Shown here: one piece after another, positions 8,995 to 23,300 of the stretch
Numbering within the stretch: position 1 is the stretch's first letter
Layout of the letters: every line of letters begins with the position of its first letter
Origin: Amblyornis subalaris
Taxonomy: Eukaryota > Chordata > Aves > Passeriformes > Ptilonorhynchidae
Assembly (NCBI GenBank): GCA_018881555.1
Contig: JACAXG010000330.1
Span: forward strand, 109,802-173,801
Direction of reading: 5' to 3'
Length of the DNA stretch: 64,000 nucleotides
Program-made: the position numbers and the translations under genes
Notes under the pieces: generated by a model
Database searches by the model: none
The model's input: only the letters and a program-made list of their open reading frames with translations
What the model was told of the DNA's origin: nothing

Positions 8995-11900
8995 TGCTTC
9001 ACATTTCAGGAAAATCCAGCTCAAATATAAGCATTTTATAAAAAATGTTGGTTGGAGTTTGGTTTGGTTTTTTTTTTTTTTTTGGCAGGGGGCATTTGTT
9101 GGGGTTTTGGGGTTTTTTTTGCTACAAGATAAGATTTTTCTATTTTTCAAGCAAGACTTGTTTGGAGCATAGTTTTGTCGTAAAATAGACCAAGAAAATC
9201 TTCAATATCTTTTTGTATTGTATTTACTCTGTTTGTGTCATAGCTGCACGCTGCTTTATGCCTCTGCAGGAAGCTTCAGGTAGAGGCAGTGCTTGAAAGG
9301 TTAATGGCAGTTACTGCATTGCTAATCTATTCTTCAAACCACTGATTAGCATTGAAATTGATTCCCAACTCCTGGTGGCTGAAATGACATTAATCTAGTC
9401 TCTGCTATTAAAAATGTTACACCTTTCCTATGTTACCAGGTGATAACACATCATTAATTTGATAGCTTTCATTGTTCCGTCCTTCATTGGAACACCTATA
9501 AATGTGAGCAATGAGCAAAAATGTAATGTATTCACTCAGAAAGAAAAAATAAAGTAGTTTTTCATCAAGTGCATTTGAAATGTGAAGGACATATATTTTT
9601 GTTACTGTCAAGTATCCAAAGGTATGGTTATACGCATTAAGTCGTGGTCAGACAGATACAACATTATTATAGTTATAAAACTTGCAAATGCAATCTACTG
9701 TGACAGTGTTGAAAGGTGGGTGGACACTATCCAGTTTTTGACTACTACTGCGGTATCTCCATATGGCAGTCAAGTTGTAAACAAACTGGTAATTTCTTGT
9801 TATATCTACCAGAACAAACCAAGTTGCGCAATTTCACAGTGTGTACTGCAAGTAAACATTGTACGTCAAAGAACATATACTCTTCAAAGCTACTTTCAGT
9901 TTTCAAACACCAAGCTCAAACTTGCCATTATACTATTGGATTGCATTCCCACAGGATAATATACCTTTGGGGCATGTAAAGTCCTGCGGCTTAGCTGTCC
10001 TGTACAGAATCCTGCTTTTGTTATTAAATTCAATGGATCATAAAGCCAGAATCTATTCAGCAAGATGTTTTTTTCCTGCCTATCATGATTGGTATCAAAA
10101 GTAAAAACCTTACATAACAATTTATGCATGACTTTTCAGCCTCATTTTTAAGCTGTAGAAAATAATCTATCTTTGATGGAAAGATAGGAGGTGATAAACA
10201 ACATGCTATCTCTTTACAAATATTCACACTTGGCTTATGAATTTTCTGGCATAAGCTTTTAATCAAAAATTATCCTAGAATGAGGAAGAAATGAAATTCA
10301 CACTAGCATGAAAAAAATTCTGCTCTGGGGTTTTTTCACTCTAGTGAACCAGCTGAAAAAAACCCTGATGATCTCAGTGATGTTGCTGAGACTGTATTAT
10401 AAATATCTAATTCAAGCGCTTTCTAAGGCAGATATGTGTTCACCTTGAAAATAAAATAAGAAATTAATAGAATTGTAGATTTTGTAGTGTTGATTTATGA
10501 CATTACTTCTGACACATTAGAGGTTAAAAAATTGGAAGATATAGCATATTGAAATATCAAAATAAGAAAATTGTAAAAAAATAATAAGAGCATTCATAAT
10601 ACTTGTCTGTATGTTATGAAATGCAAATGAAGTTTGAACAAAAACCAGACAGAAAGTGAGCTGCAGGGTCAAGAGAGCTGTAGAAATCTCTAAATAACAA
10701 CGTTATTTTAAAAAATCAGAGAAAGGTATCACAATTAAAAGTGTTGAACTATTGTATTGAAAAAGAAAACTACGAAGAGTTTTAAAAATACTTAGAGAGA
10801 GGAAGGACCAAGCAAAGTCTGTAATTTAGAATGTGACATAACACAAATGTCATTACAGGAGAAAGAAAGTTATGAACTTTCTATGAACATTCTTTCTTAT
10901 GAATTACTACCCCAGAAAGGTCCTATTCTTTTAAAAAAGATATACAAATGTAATCCACCTCAGTATTAAAAATTCCAAAAGAAGTACCAAGATAGTTTAA
11001 ATTTTGAAGGATAAGGCAAAAATGTCCATAAAGACATTAAGACTGCAGGTCACTACAAAGTGTGTGCAAAGACATTAGGCATTATTCTGGACTCTATAAA
11101 AAGACAAATTTCCAGAGATTATGATGAAAATATGTATGCACAGAGTGGAGAATACATAGAAATTCATTGAGAGGCAAACAGGGAAAGATGAATCTGAGAG
11201 ATTATTAATAGACTAAACTTTTTCTTCTGTTAATATTAAGAATCAAGAATAGTGAGAGAAAAGTACCAAATAATGTCTGTAGATTACCTAGCTATTTATA
11301 TCATTAAAGGTTAAAAAAAAAAGGAAAAATAGCACAACATAGTTAGAAAACTGGTCAATGTGTAGCATTGTCATTTTGTATTGAATGAAGTGGCAAATAA
11401 AATTTTCAGAAGGAAAAAAAAATGCTTTGAAAAATGTGTGTTAATATAGAAAATTGTCCTGGTGAGGAATGTATAATTAGTGATACAGGGCTAGGTTACC
11501 CATCTGTCTAGGCCAGTTATTTGTCTCCATCAAGAGCCTGTGCCAGCTTTATTAGGAGAGCACGTGAAAAATATCCTGGAAAATGCTCATAAAAGGTCTT
11601 ATCTAAATAAGGTTTCCATTCATTTAAAGGTCACTGATATTTAGAACATGCAGAATTCATATTCATTTGAAATACATTTTTTTCAATGTCTGTTTAGGTA
11701 GAAACTGTGTTTTTAACTACTCTGGGTTATCTCTATGCATGCATATACTACCAATCCCTTTGTGAAGTCAGCTTTCAAAGATATTTAGGTACATACCAAT
11801 GAAAAATGGTTTTTCCATAGGCAAGTTCTGGTGCTTAATCAGCTAATTATTTATAGTTTTCTTCTGACTGCTCTTTCAATTTAGTTGATATTCTCTTCTT

Positions 11901-12377
11901 TCCAACTTGAGATAAAACTTTCCAATCTAGCTCTTGATGAAAAAACTGTAATTTACTGTGTACCTTTTCAAAATGATTCCTAATATTTTCATTTGTTTTA
12001 TTGGATTTTATTTTCAGTTTTGTTTTTCTTTTTTTCTCCCAAATGTCTTTGCGTATTCAGAACACACTTCATTGAACTTCTTCAGTTACTCCATTTCTGA
12101 AAAATTTTTCATGTGAAAACATACTGGGAAAAACAAACATTTAAAAATTTCATAGCCAGAGCATACTAAGTCACAATCCCCAAATGAATAGATAGAAATT
12201 CTGATTCAAGGGGGAAATACAGGACTCCATTCCTATCAAATCCTTCCATTAAAACAAAATTAAAATTACACAGAAATCAAAATGAGTAAATGTTCAAGGA
12301 TAAAAATTAAAACTGTATGTTAAAACTTCCTCAAATTAAAGACAAGAGAACTCTAAGTTTACCCAAAACCTTGCTAT
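8995..12377. other. AT-rich spacer, no gene seen
   Basis: No exon or RNA gene recognised. Holds a T-homopolymer near 9069-9083 and further G/T-rich runs to about 9120. The remaining sequence is complex, strongly AT-rich and dense in stop codons in all frames. Confidence 0.5.
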
Positions 12378-12382
12378 GTCAG

Positions 12383-13239
12383 TGTCTTGGAGTGATTTAT
12401 TATGATAGTCTATTCCATGACCCTCTGGTTGTGCCTTAAAATGGTTCCTGTACCTTTAAATCCAGAGGAGGGAGGAAAGTGGAGCTGGGGTGGGGGGGAG
12501 GAGGTTTTCCTGCTTTTGCTGTGAGGGCGGATTTGAAGCCTCACTGCTCAGGCTTTCTGCTGCTCCCTGCAACACAGTTTCTGCTTGGCTGACTTGGTTT
12601 TTGGCCCAGGCAAAAAACTTTTCCCTTCCCTGGCTTGGAGAAGCTGGAGTAGCATCTTTTGGCTGCCGTGAGCTGAACTGAATGGGCTGCTGCTCCGAGA
12701 TAGGCGGGAATGGGTCTGGTGGGAAGTGGGGCCGTTCCATTCCAGCCCAAGCCCCAGGGAGCTGAGCCAGGGAGAGAAAGCACACCAAAGGCTCCAGCCC
12801 AGCGGTTCTGTCTGCCGTGACTGCCGTGGGGAAGAGTTCAACACCCGGTAGCCACGGGGTTTCCCCACCCTGCCCCCGCTGCTGGAACTGCCCCATGGAA
12901 GTTCTACTCCTCTCAGTGTGAGAGCCGGCGCCGTCTCGGACCACGTGTCGGGAAAGGGGTGTTTCCTCCAGCACTGGCCCCATTCTCTGGACATTTTTGG
13001 GTCTTTGTTCCTCTGTGTGTGTGGGGGGAAGTGAGTTCTGATGGTTTAGTGCTTAACAGTTGTTTACTTTTTCCCTTGCCTTGCGGGTGGGCATTCTGTT
13101 TGTTAATAACCTGGGATTTTTTTCACTTTCATCTATTAGTATTCATTCCCTATTGGTGGAAAGGGATTTTTGGAACCCTTTTGGAGAGAAAGACTCAGTC
13201 CAGAGAGTCCTCTCTTAAATTTATCTCAAAACTGAGACA
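12383..13239 (+). repeat. Solo LTR, 857 bp, with GC-rich interior and 5-bp target-site duplication
   Basis: The unit begins TGTCTTGGAGTG and ends AAAACTGAGACA, giving a TGTCT/AGACA inverted terminus. The perfect direct repeat GTCAG flanks it at 12378-12382 and 13240-13244. The middle (about 12456-12995) is far richer in G+C than anything nearby and has long open frames on both strands. Those frames have no recognisable domains and reflect composition, not genes. No primer site or retroviral gene adjoins it, so it is a solo LTR. Orientation is uncertain: a plus-strand GTTAATAACC near 13105-13114 may be a degenerate polyA signal. The family was not identified. Confidence 0.78.
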
Positions 13240-13244
13240 GTCAG

Positions 13245-13913
13245 AGAACAGAAAACTCAAATTCTTGGGATGGGAGAGATGATAAATGAACAGTGTATAA
13301 AGTGATCAAATAGAATATGGTAGAAATATAATACTGTTTTAATAATAAATTTTAATCATGCAAAATTAATATTAAATCCAGAGACATATATTTGAACTAT
13401 AAAATAAAGAAAAAAGGCAGTGTCTTAGCCATTTAGATTTCTAATTTCTGATATGGGATTCTTGAGATAACTCTGACAAATATTGTTTATTGCTTTTCCC
13501 ATCTTTCCATTTCTGTGGAAGGAAGATATGTAAACAAGCAGACAGACGAAGAGATAAAATTTCTTAGCAGATGATGGCTGAGATGTCAGATAAAGTAATG
13601 ACCTGTTTCTAAACAGCTGAGGAAGGGGTGATATCTCAGGGGGCTTCTGCTAAGAGAATTAAAATTAGACAGATGGTGTCCATTCTCACCCACAGCAGAG
13701 GTGTTATAGCAATATTATGTCATCACAAATTTATAGCTGAAACAGTTATGTGTCTTTTCTACTCTTTTTTACTGATTCTGTGAAGAGTAGAACAAAATAA
13801 ATTCAATGCCTCTGGCCATATTATTTTCTACTCAGTATCTGATACCAGAACTATCAGATATTATTGCTTGGTAATCTTCATACTTGCCGTAAGTATTAAA
13901 ATTCATTCAATTT
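13245..13913. other. AT-rich spacer, no gene seen
   Basis: Complex sequence between a solo LTR and a CR1 copy. Nothing recognisable as an exon, RNA or repeat. Confidence 0.5.
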
Positions 13914-14626
13914 GTTAGAATCAGAATATGCCGAGTTTGAAGGGACCCATCAGGATCATCAAGTCCAACTCCTGGCCCTGCACAGGACACCCGAAGAGTC
14001 ACACTATGTGCCTGAGAGTATTGTCTAAGTGCTTCTTGAACTCTTGTCAGGCTCGTGCTGTGATTGCTTCCCTGGGGAGCCTGTTCCAATGCCCAGCCAC
14101 CTTCTGGGTGAAAACCTTTCCCTGATAATAATCTAAACCTCCCCTACTCAGCTTCATGCCTTTTCCTCAAGTCCTGTCGCTGGTTACGAGAGTGAAGAGA
14201 TCAGTGCCTGCCCTTCCTCTTCCCCTCACGAGGAAGTTGTAGACTGCAATGAGATCTCCCCTCAGTCTCCTCTTCTCCAGGCTGAACAACATAAGTGACC
14301 TCGGCTGCTCCTCATATGGCTTCCCCTTGAGACTCTTCACCATCTTTGTTATCCTCCTTTGGATGCTCTAATAGTTTAATGCCTTTCTTATATTGTGGCA
14401 CCCAAAACTGAACAGAGCACTCGAGGTGAGGCAGCCCCGGTGCAGAGCAGAGCAGGACAATTCCCTCGCTTGCCCAGCTGGTGATGCTGTGCCTGATGCT
14501 CTCCAGGACATGGTTGGCCCTCCTGGCTGCCAGGGCACTGCTGACTCAGATTCAACATTTTGTCANCCAGGACCCCCAGATCCCTCTCTGCAGCTCTGCT
14601 CTTCAGCCTCTCGTTCCCTACATTAG
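13914..14626 (-). mobile_element. CR1 LINE, 5'-truncated 3' portion
   Basis: The left end (TTAGAATCAGAATATGCCGA followed by GAAGGGACCCATCAGGATCA) is the reverse complement of a CR1 3' end. The characteristic CR1 3' region follows, including CTTCTCCAGGCTGAACAACA and ACTGAACAGAGCACTCGAGG. Orientation is minus with the 3' end at about 13914. It is truncated at about 14626, so only the end of ORF2 and the 3' UTR region remain. All frames carry stops. One base (14566) is undetermined. Confidence 0.88.
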
Positions 14627-17600
14627 ATCGTAAAGCGAAAGATACTAAATTTATAGAGAAGTAACAAAAAAGAAAAAAAATCATTGACAATTATTAGACC
14701 AGATCAGAACTTTAACTGAATATGATTGTGACTTTTTTTCGCAAGAACATTTTCTAAAATCCAATTGTTTAATTGTTTTTGAATATGAACTACGTAAACT
14801 AAGCACTTTTATTGAAACACAGCTTAAAAAGCTAGAACAAGCATATAAAAATTGTCTTTTATAGTCTTGGATTTAAATTTGTCATCTGTTTTGGTAGTTT
14901 AAGATCTAAAAGTTCATACTCACAAAGTTCAGGATAACACTCTTGTATGATAAGTAATCAACACCTATAGCAGTCATGCTTAATCATCCTCAGTTCTCTT
15001 TAAGAAACTTCACATTTTCTGATTTGCTAGATAGATTCTTTTATGCTGCTAGTCTAACACATATATGTATCTTTACCATATTCTAGACTTCTGAATAATA
15101 GCAGCTTGAATACAGAAATAGACACGTTTGAAGCAATACAAAATTCAAACTCCTCCATCAGGAGGAAGCTTGTTTACTATCAAAACCTTACAAAATTTTA
15201 CAAAATACGTTGTTCCTTGCTTTTGTTTCAGATATTAGTGGTGGTAAGGGGATTTTGAGAGAATGGTGTTTTTTGTGGATGGTTCAAGTCACTCATAACT
15301 TTATTGGAACAAAGCATTAAAAATAAAAAAGGCATTTTCCCTGTGCAAGCAGATTTCATAATATGGATATTATGGCAGTTCTGAGCCATAAATTTCAATA
15401 ATGTAATGATTTATTTAAGCTCTATATTAATTCTAGGAAAAAAAATGTATCAATGTGGTAGTGACGCAACATCCTATTCTTTTTTGCTTTTTTATCTTGC
15501 CCTTTATTTAAGACATTATTATTTACTTAGTATTACCTGCATAAATGAGCAATGAAATGTTTGGAGTTGAGACAGCTTTGAACAGAATCTAGATTAGTCC
15601 ACAGTTGGAACAAGATATAGAATATATTAAGTTTCTTGAGCTTGTCAAAAGGAGATTGGAAATATTTTAAACTCTAAACTCAGTGTCATTATGTCTTCAT
15701 TATAAACACAGGGTGCTTTTGTGTACTTGGACATTTATATAGCTCACATCCTGTTTTTGTTTGGTTTTGCTTTTGTTTTGTTGTTGATAGTGCAGAAACA
15801 GGGCCAGTCAATAGAACTCTGGAAAGACTGCCAAGGTCATCCACTTAAGAACAGCTGAAAGTGTTAAGAACATTTTAATTCCCATAAAAATAGATCTGAA
15901 ACATGGTCTGTGTCCCAATTGACTGAATTACTCATGAGCATGTGCAGAAGCAGAATTTTCAGCATCCAGGAAGGCTTGGAAAAAAAAGACGCAAAGAAGC
16001 ATGAGGGGCATACTTTTTGAAATTAAAAATCTCAGTGTAGACAGACAAGTCTTTCCTTAGACCTTGACATAAATACAAAAGAAAAGAAAGTGAGCATTCC
16101 ACACTAGAAACTGAACATTCAGTCATATAAGGATTATTTTTATTTCTGTCATTGGAAAGACTCCACAACGTCTAGCACAAAGTCTGATGTTGCATAAAAG
16201 CATGGTGGATAGCGTTACCTGCTAAGCATTTATTGCCATAACAGCACAAAATACAAGGTAATCCTTAATCTTGTATTAAATAAAAGCAGTGTTAACACAA
16301 GTATCTTTAGCAATAAAAACTAAATTGTTTAACCACTTTATTGATCAATATAATAGTATTCGTGTAATATAAGACATGTAACTCCATGTTTTTTCTCAAT
16401 AAAATAAATAACCTGACTGTTTACTGGACTGGGTCAGAGATTGTCAAAGAGTACAGCTGCTGAGAGAGAAATAAAATAGATTTTCTACCTAAGGGCTGTT
16501 TCATTATGCCAGACAACACTTTGTATTGATCCTTCTCTATTTATTTCTAATTTTGTTGTCCCTGATTGAGCTGAGCTCTAAATCTTGTGATGGCTTACAC
16601 GCTGTTAGGATGCAGCATTGTAACATGAAATGCAAAGTAGCAATGTTTTCATTTTAAGCTCTAATTTAGTCTGATTTGCAACAAATTAGGCTTTCTAAAG
16701 TAGCATTTTAGTACAGAGAGACCATTTGTTTCATATGTTTTCTATAGCACACAGAAAATTCTGTACTTAGAAGTCAGTGAATAGTTTTTTGTTAGTTTTG
16801 CAAGATTCCTGGGAATTTCCTAATATATTTTTTTTAATTGGCAGTTGATATCTAAATTTCTCATTTTTCGTAGCAATACAAAAACTATTTCACATCATTC
16901 CATCATTTTATTAAGTCACAGAAAACAGAGAAGGGTTAAGTACCATGGTTTTTTAGGCTTTTCTTGATTTTAAATATATGCTCAGTTGCTTTACCAGACT
17001 GCTTTTGGCTCCTAGTTTTGTACATCACAGCTCCATTGCCTTACAAGTAGTCCTCAAAATAAGAGGAGGAATGGAGAAGTTGATTCCTGATCAGTAAAGA
17101 AAAACTGGCAAAAAATCAAATTGCATGATAATTCTATGGAGTATTTTATGCATATGTCCAAAAAAAAAGAAAAAATAGAATATATTACTAATTGTAAAGA
17201 ACTGTGTTTATCCTTTAATGTCATCAGGTTTATACCCTTTCTTGCCTAAATCCATTCCTAATGTACTCATGCAATATATTTGGTTACATAAATGAAAAAA
17301 AAAATTGCAAGCATTTGTTAATGTGCTATTAATTTTTAAAAGGAGGGGAAAAAATCTAAGCAGGAAAAAAGATGCATGTACACTCTATAATTTCCAATCT
17401 AATAAACCTCACTCTTTTCATTACAGATGACACAGATGATCACCCTGGGACTCAAAGTCTGCTAGCTAGCATTTTATGAAGCTAGTTGGCTTCTTTGAAC
17501 ATTTCATCAAAACTGAGAGAAATACAGGTGTCTTGGGGGGGAACGAAAACCAGCAGAAAACATCCTCAAAGATCTGTGTTAACCATTTGAAACAAATTTT

Positions 17601-20300
17601 ACACTAATGTATTTACACCCTTCCATACATCTGCTTAAAGGCTTTTTCTTTAGGAGAGTGTATCATAAAGAAAAGGGAAGTCAGTTTAGATTTTTAGATT
17701 ATTTTAACTAGTTTTTTTAACTGAAGAGTTTATATTTCCATACTTCTAACTTTACTTGCCAATTATGGTCTCAATGTTTTCAATCACATAAAGATAATGC
17801 TGGAAGAAGGTAGTCTCTTGGTAGATTAAAGTCCATAAAAGTCTGCAGACTTAACAGGTTTTCTTGTCCATCTCTTGGCGTAGTTTAACTGCAGATGACT
17901 AAATAAATTGCTTTTGCAAAACAGAGGTCACACTGTAAAAAATATTATCTAGCTTTATGTACCTTTATCCTTATAGTGGTAAGAAATGTAAATATATTTT
18001 TTTTCAATTATAACTGACCAAATGGTAAGACTCTGAACTGTGTATTTGGCTACTTTTCATATAGCCCAGTTGGCTATGCTTAGAATAAAAAGCTTTCTGA
18101 TATCTTGTATGAAATTGGGTAAGGGGCAGTTTAGTTTCCTAGCTGTCCCTATTTTACTACACTTCTGCTGAAAGATTAGACAGGGAGCTAATTCAGTTCT
18201 GCCCATCCATGCCCATCCACACTCATGGAATATGAGGTGTCACAGCTCAAAAAGGAGCTGTCTGATGTGGCCTGAACCCAGTTTGTGTGCAGGCTGTCTG
18301 TTAACACTATTCTTTCATATATGGTTACCTATAGTGAATGAAGATTTTTTTTTTTTAAAATCTACTCTGACCTTAATTGGAATCTATCTCTGACCTTAAA
18401 AAAACCAATAATAATAATAACCTAAGTTCATTCAAAAAAAACCCAAAAATTATTCTAATGAAGCATTCTCTTAGGCTTTCATTTTGACAATGCTGTAGGC
18501 TGATATGCACTAAATCCTTCCTTTGAAGAGGGGTATAATTTCAGGCATGAAATTTTCATCTGTACACGATGTTCTGCTAACACCTTAAAGATACATGTGA
18601 CTCTTTTTAAAATTATTTCTAAAAAAACCCCCAGGATTTGATTGCTGAGAATCTATCTTTATTTTATCATAACTTTGAAGCCTATTCAGTTACACAGCTC
18701 ACTTCAAGTACAACACATTCTGAAAAGAACTTCTGGACTGTAGAGAAACGCAACTAAGAGACTAGGAGTGAAACTCACTCTAGGGGAGGTTTGCCATTGT
18801 GGCTAACAATCAGCATCACATAATTGAAAGCTTCAGGCAGAGTAGAAATAATAATGTAAATGAAACTAACCAATTATGAAAAATGTCAGCATTTCAAAGC
18901 TGTGAGTGAACAGATGCTCTTGGGTCAGAAAAGATTATCCTACAAATTTGGTTTGGTTGGTCTTAATGAAGGCATGGTGTTTCATCTCTTCTCCAGAACT
19001 AGTGAGTTTACCCCAAATTATTTAACATATATTCTGCACCTTTTGGACTCAATTCATCTTGAGCTTTGATTTGTATGTTGACTATCAAACTCAACGATTT
19101 CATTCATTATAGGCTTCATAAAAGAAAATAATCATGTGATACCTAAGAAATGGCTATTGGAGAAATAGGATGGTCAGACTATGAGTTGCAGGATTTCACT
19201 TAAACAAGGAAAAGCAATTTGGTATCAGCTGACAAGAAGCAGAAAAATATTAAGGGATATATTAATTTTCTTCCTGTTCCATTGTATACTCTTTCTGTGC
19301 TTCTCTTTTTTAGCTTTGCCTTTTTTAACTGTCATTTGTATCCCTGTATTTTCATACCTTTGTGTAGCTAAGGAAAGGAAGTCCATCTTTGCCATATTTG
19401 AAAACTAAATGCTGTTTTGGCATGTGGAGGTGAGGAGGGTTGGTACTAGTAAAGTATTTTGAAGGCATCACAACATTTTTGAGAGAAGGGTGCAATTAGA
19501 CTAGTACTGATATCTTCTTGTTGAATTCATGGCTCATGACAACTATGCAGAACTGTGAACCTGCAACTGGACATATGCTCTGTAAAAATGTCTATTAACT
19601 ATGAGATACTGCATTGTACCACCTGTTTCCAGTTTACTCTGCAGCTATTAATGCAGAGTAAGGTTGCCTTGGGGAAGATGAGTTATGTTACTTGACTTCT
19701 GTCTTTGGATTCTGTGAAAGAATAGAACCTATTTTACACACAGACTGAAGTCCACACCATAATGATGTTAATAGGAGTTTTGCCATCAGAGTTAGTGGAA
19801 CGAGTTTTCACTCTTCACCCCAGTACACACCACAAGGTACATTTCCAGCATAAATTTTTCCCCTTTCTGCTGGTGAAATAATCTTCCCACATTGGATTTC
19901 TTCCCAAGTTTATAAAGTGACATCTTAAATCATCAATTTTTTTGTTTCCTTTTCCTTTCTGACTTCATCTTTCCATTCAAATATATGTAATACTCAAGTA
20001 CACTAAGTCTATAGATCTTTTCCTTCTTTTTCTAAAACATCTGATTTTGGCCATTGCTATCGTGTATATGATTGCACAGCAAATAGCCAAGTCTTTTTTT
20101 TGTTGTTTAATTTTCCCTAATTCCACTGAAGACAACCAGGTGTTTAAGTCTCTGTTTAAAAAATAGCACAGCAAAGTTTTGGTGTGTAAATGGGAATGAA
20201 ATGAATCACAGATCTGGGCCAGGGTAACTCTGTAACAGAGTTACAAACAATTAGACTCTTTCCCTGAGTGGAATTGACATAGAAATGACATTGCTTTTTT
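14627..20300. other. AT-rich spacer, no gene seen
   Basis: About 5.7 kb of complex AT-rich DNA with short A or T runs (for example 18345-18356 and 20297-20308). Open frames here are 60-75 codons, have no domain signature and are not flanked by convincing splice sites. Such DNA is typical of long avian introns or gene deserts. Confidence 0.5.
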
Positions 20301-23300
20301 TTTTTATTATTCTTTTCTTTTTTTCCCTAAGGAATTAATCTGAGAAAATTCAGACACATCTAAAAATCTTATACATGCAAGACAAACACCTCTTTTTTCT
20401 TTGCATGTATTGCATAGAATGTACTGTCTCATAATCTTCTCTCTGAGTGAGGTGGAAATGGAAAGAAATTGTCAAAATCTTCCCTCCCAGTCGAGAAGTT
20501 AAAATGTAGGGGTAATTTATGACCTTTGTTTATGAGACTATGCAGCTTTTTAATATAGTAAAAAGAGTATCACAAAAATAACATTTAAAATTTACACTGG
20601 AAAAATTTACTCAGGTTAATAATAATGTGCCAACTTTTAAAGAGTGGGACTGATCACAGAACTGGAATAATTTACGAAGGAATGTAATGAATTTTCTGTT
20701 ACTTCAATTCTTGAGAGAAATTAAACATTGTTTGAAAGAACATGGTCATTTTTTGCAGAGAACATAGCCTTAAATAATTTTTCCTTCAACTGGCATTCCT
20801 TGTCACATTATGCGATAGGTCAAANCAAATTATCATAAAAGTTCTGCTTTATTTCTAAATCTGGGAAAGATGCCACAAATAAAATTATTCTACCAATAAA
20901 CTCCTATATTCCTTAGGAATTTACATTCCAGTAAATTCTGAGCATGTAATATAAGCAGACTACTTATGCACAAAACCCACATATATTTTAACTCTATCCT
21001 TTTCAGGGATACTAACAGCAGAATTCTTTGTTTAAATATGCATCTATTTGTACTTTTAATTGGATAGAAAATTATGCTATTTAATATTCATATTCTTGAT
21101 TGTCTTCATTTGTCTTTCTTATTAAAGAAAAAATTCCTGGTGCTCTCTAGGAGAGTGTTTCTCCATGGAACAAAACTAATTTAATACAGGCAAAATTGCA
21201 AAATTCGCTTCTATTCAGCCGTCTTGAATATTACTATTTTGATCGTCTCTGGATCCTGAACTCTTTTGGTCTGTTGCATGTAGTTTTCAGCTAAAGACTT
21301 CTTGGAAAAAATGCAAGAAGCCTTAATTCCTGATCATAAAGGGAGCTTAAAAAGAAAATAAACCAATTTAAACATGCAACATTTGAAATGGCTTGTCATG
21401 TGAAAGGGAAAATTTTGAAGAAAACTTCACTGGTCACTTCTATTTCCATGTGCACCTCATTGAAAAATTGAGAAATGAAAAATTAATTAGCCAAAAAGAA
21501 TTGAAGTTACTGAACTTGATGAGTTCTGTGACCAGTATCCATATACCTTAACCATGCCATTTTTGTCCATTGTATAAAAAGATGTATAAACTTGCTGCAT
21601 TCCTCCAAGTGCAAATAGCTGAGGTAAGAACACAGGACAATTAAAGATTACAGACCAAAGGAGAGAAAGGGGTTGCTTTCATGTTTTAGTAAATGAATAT
21701 AGTCTTGCTATCAATGATGAGACAATATTCTTACTAACCAAATTCAGCTGCTCTTGAATCCAATGTCGTATTCATCATTTTTGTGTTTCACTTACATGTG
21801 CAACCTGTCTTTTAAATAATAAGAAATGGTGGCCAACATAAATCTGGACAGGTTCAGCGGCACCCATGAAAGAATATGAGGAATGTCAAAGGAATTTCAG
21901 TGCTTAGTATATTCTTTAATATTGACAAGATGGTGATGCTCACTCCATGGAGAAATACTATACATAGAGCTGGAATTTATGAAAGATGCAATTCTAAATC
22001 CAAACACCTTTCCTAATGTCAAGCTTTTCTCACAAGACTACTAACAAATCCCAAGATTATTGAAGGCTTCAGGTTTTTTAGAGATAAAATGCTGATTTCA
22101 TTAAAATGAAATATTTCTAGTTGGTTTTTTGGGTGCTCCATTTTTAAACTCCCTTTTCGTTGTTTGTTTCATAATTTTGGGGTGTTTGCTTCTATAAGGA
22201 TATTTCTATGCCCTGTATCATTAATATGTTCAGTAATATGACTAGAATCTGGGTCAAACTATAAATAAGGTGAATGCTGTTAAAGATTTTCAAATGGCTG
22301 TAGCTGAATTAGGCATGTAGGAGCTATTAGAGGTTGCATAACCTTTCATAGTCAATAGGGAAAAAATCCAGCTCCAGTGTCAAACTTTGTGTATGTGGGT
22401 TTCATTTTAAGAGTACTTATATACTACTATTCTAGTAGTTGTTGAATAAAAGAGGAAAGATTATTCCTAACAAGAATTAAGGAACTCTTTATAAGAAATA
22501 TTGATTTCTGAATTGTATCCCAATCCCATAGCACCTCTGAAATCTATAATCAGTGTTACCTCACAGGTTTTTCTACTGCAAGTCTAAATTTTGTATCTTG
22601 CTCATATATGTAGGGAAGCTGATCCTAAATCCCAACATTTGATAAAATGTCCGCTTAGAGTTCTGTAAATAGGCTATAATGGTTTTGTGAACGGGGTATT
22701 ATATTTTAGATTTTTCTTATAAAATCTCCAAATTACTACTATCTTTACCTTTCAACTTACATATGTATATATATGTATATATTAAAAAAAAAGATAACCA
22801 CAAGCAAAGATACATATATAAATCTATATATGTATTTGTTGGAAGAACTGTATATCACTCAGAAAATTTTATTTTATTGAAAGCTTTCCTCTCAGTACAG
22901 ACACTGCAAAGCAAAAGAGAAACATTATTCGGTTTTATCCTCAGGGACTGTTATCTGTTGAAGGCTGCCTAACACAGAAAAATTCCTGAGTAAGCATGGC
23001 AAAATATATTGGTTTTAATCTCCCAGACACCTTTAAAGCTATATAAAAGGATTATTATTTTATAAGCTTCTTTTAGTACTGTATCAATATTGATCTTATC
23101 ATGTAATTATAGAAGATTCCCCAACCCTGTTTTCCTGGGATGGGATGGAACTGCTTCAGAATTATATGTAAGTGGTTTAAAATTTATTTCACTAGAATTG
23201 AGTGCACCAGAATAAACCATGAGTTCAGATTTTTTTCGGCTTAAAGCTTTTCATGTCCTCCAACCATTGTCACAAAGAAAATCTAATTTATTTTCTGTAA

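Noticed and set aside
12456..12994. 175-codon and 148-codon minus-strand frames as a possible host gene
   Set aside because: Both lie wholly inside an LTR delimited by a target-site duplication, overlap each other, and have no domain. GC-rich composition explains them.
22759..22782. ATATGTATATAT tract as a second mobile-element end
   Set aside because: A plain alternating microsatellite with no flanking duplication.
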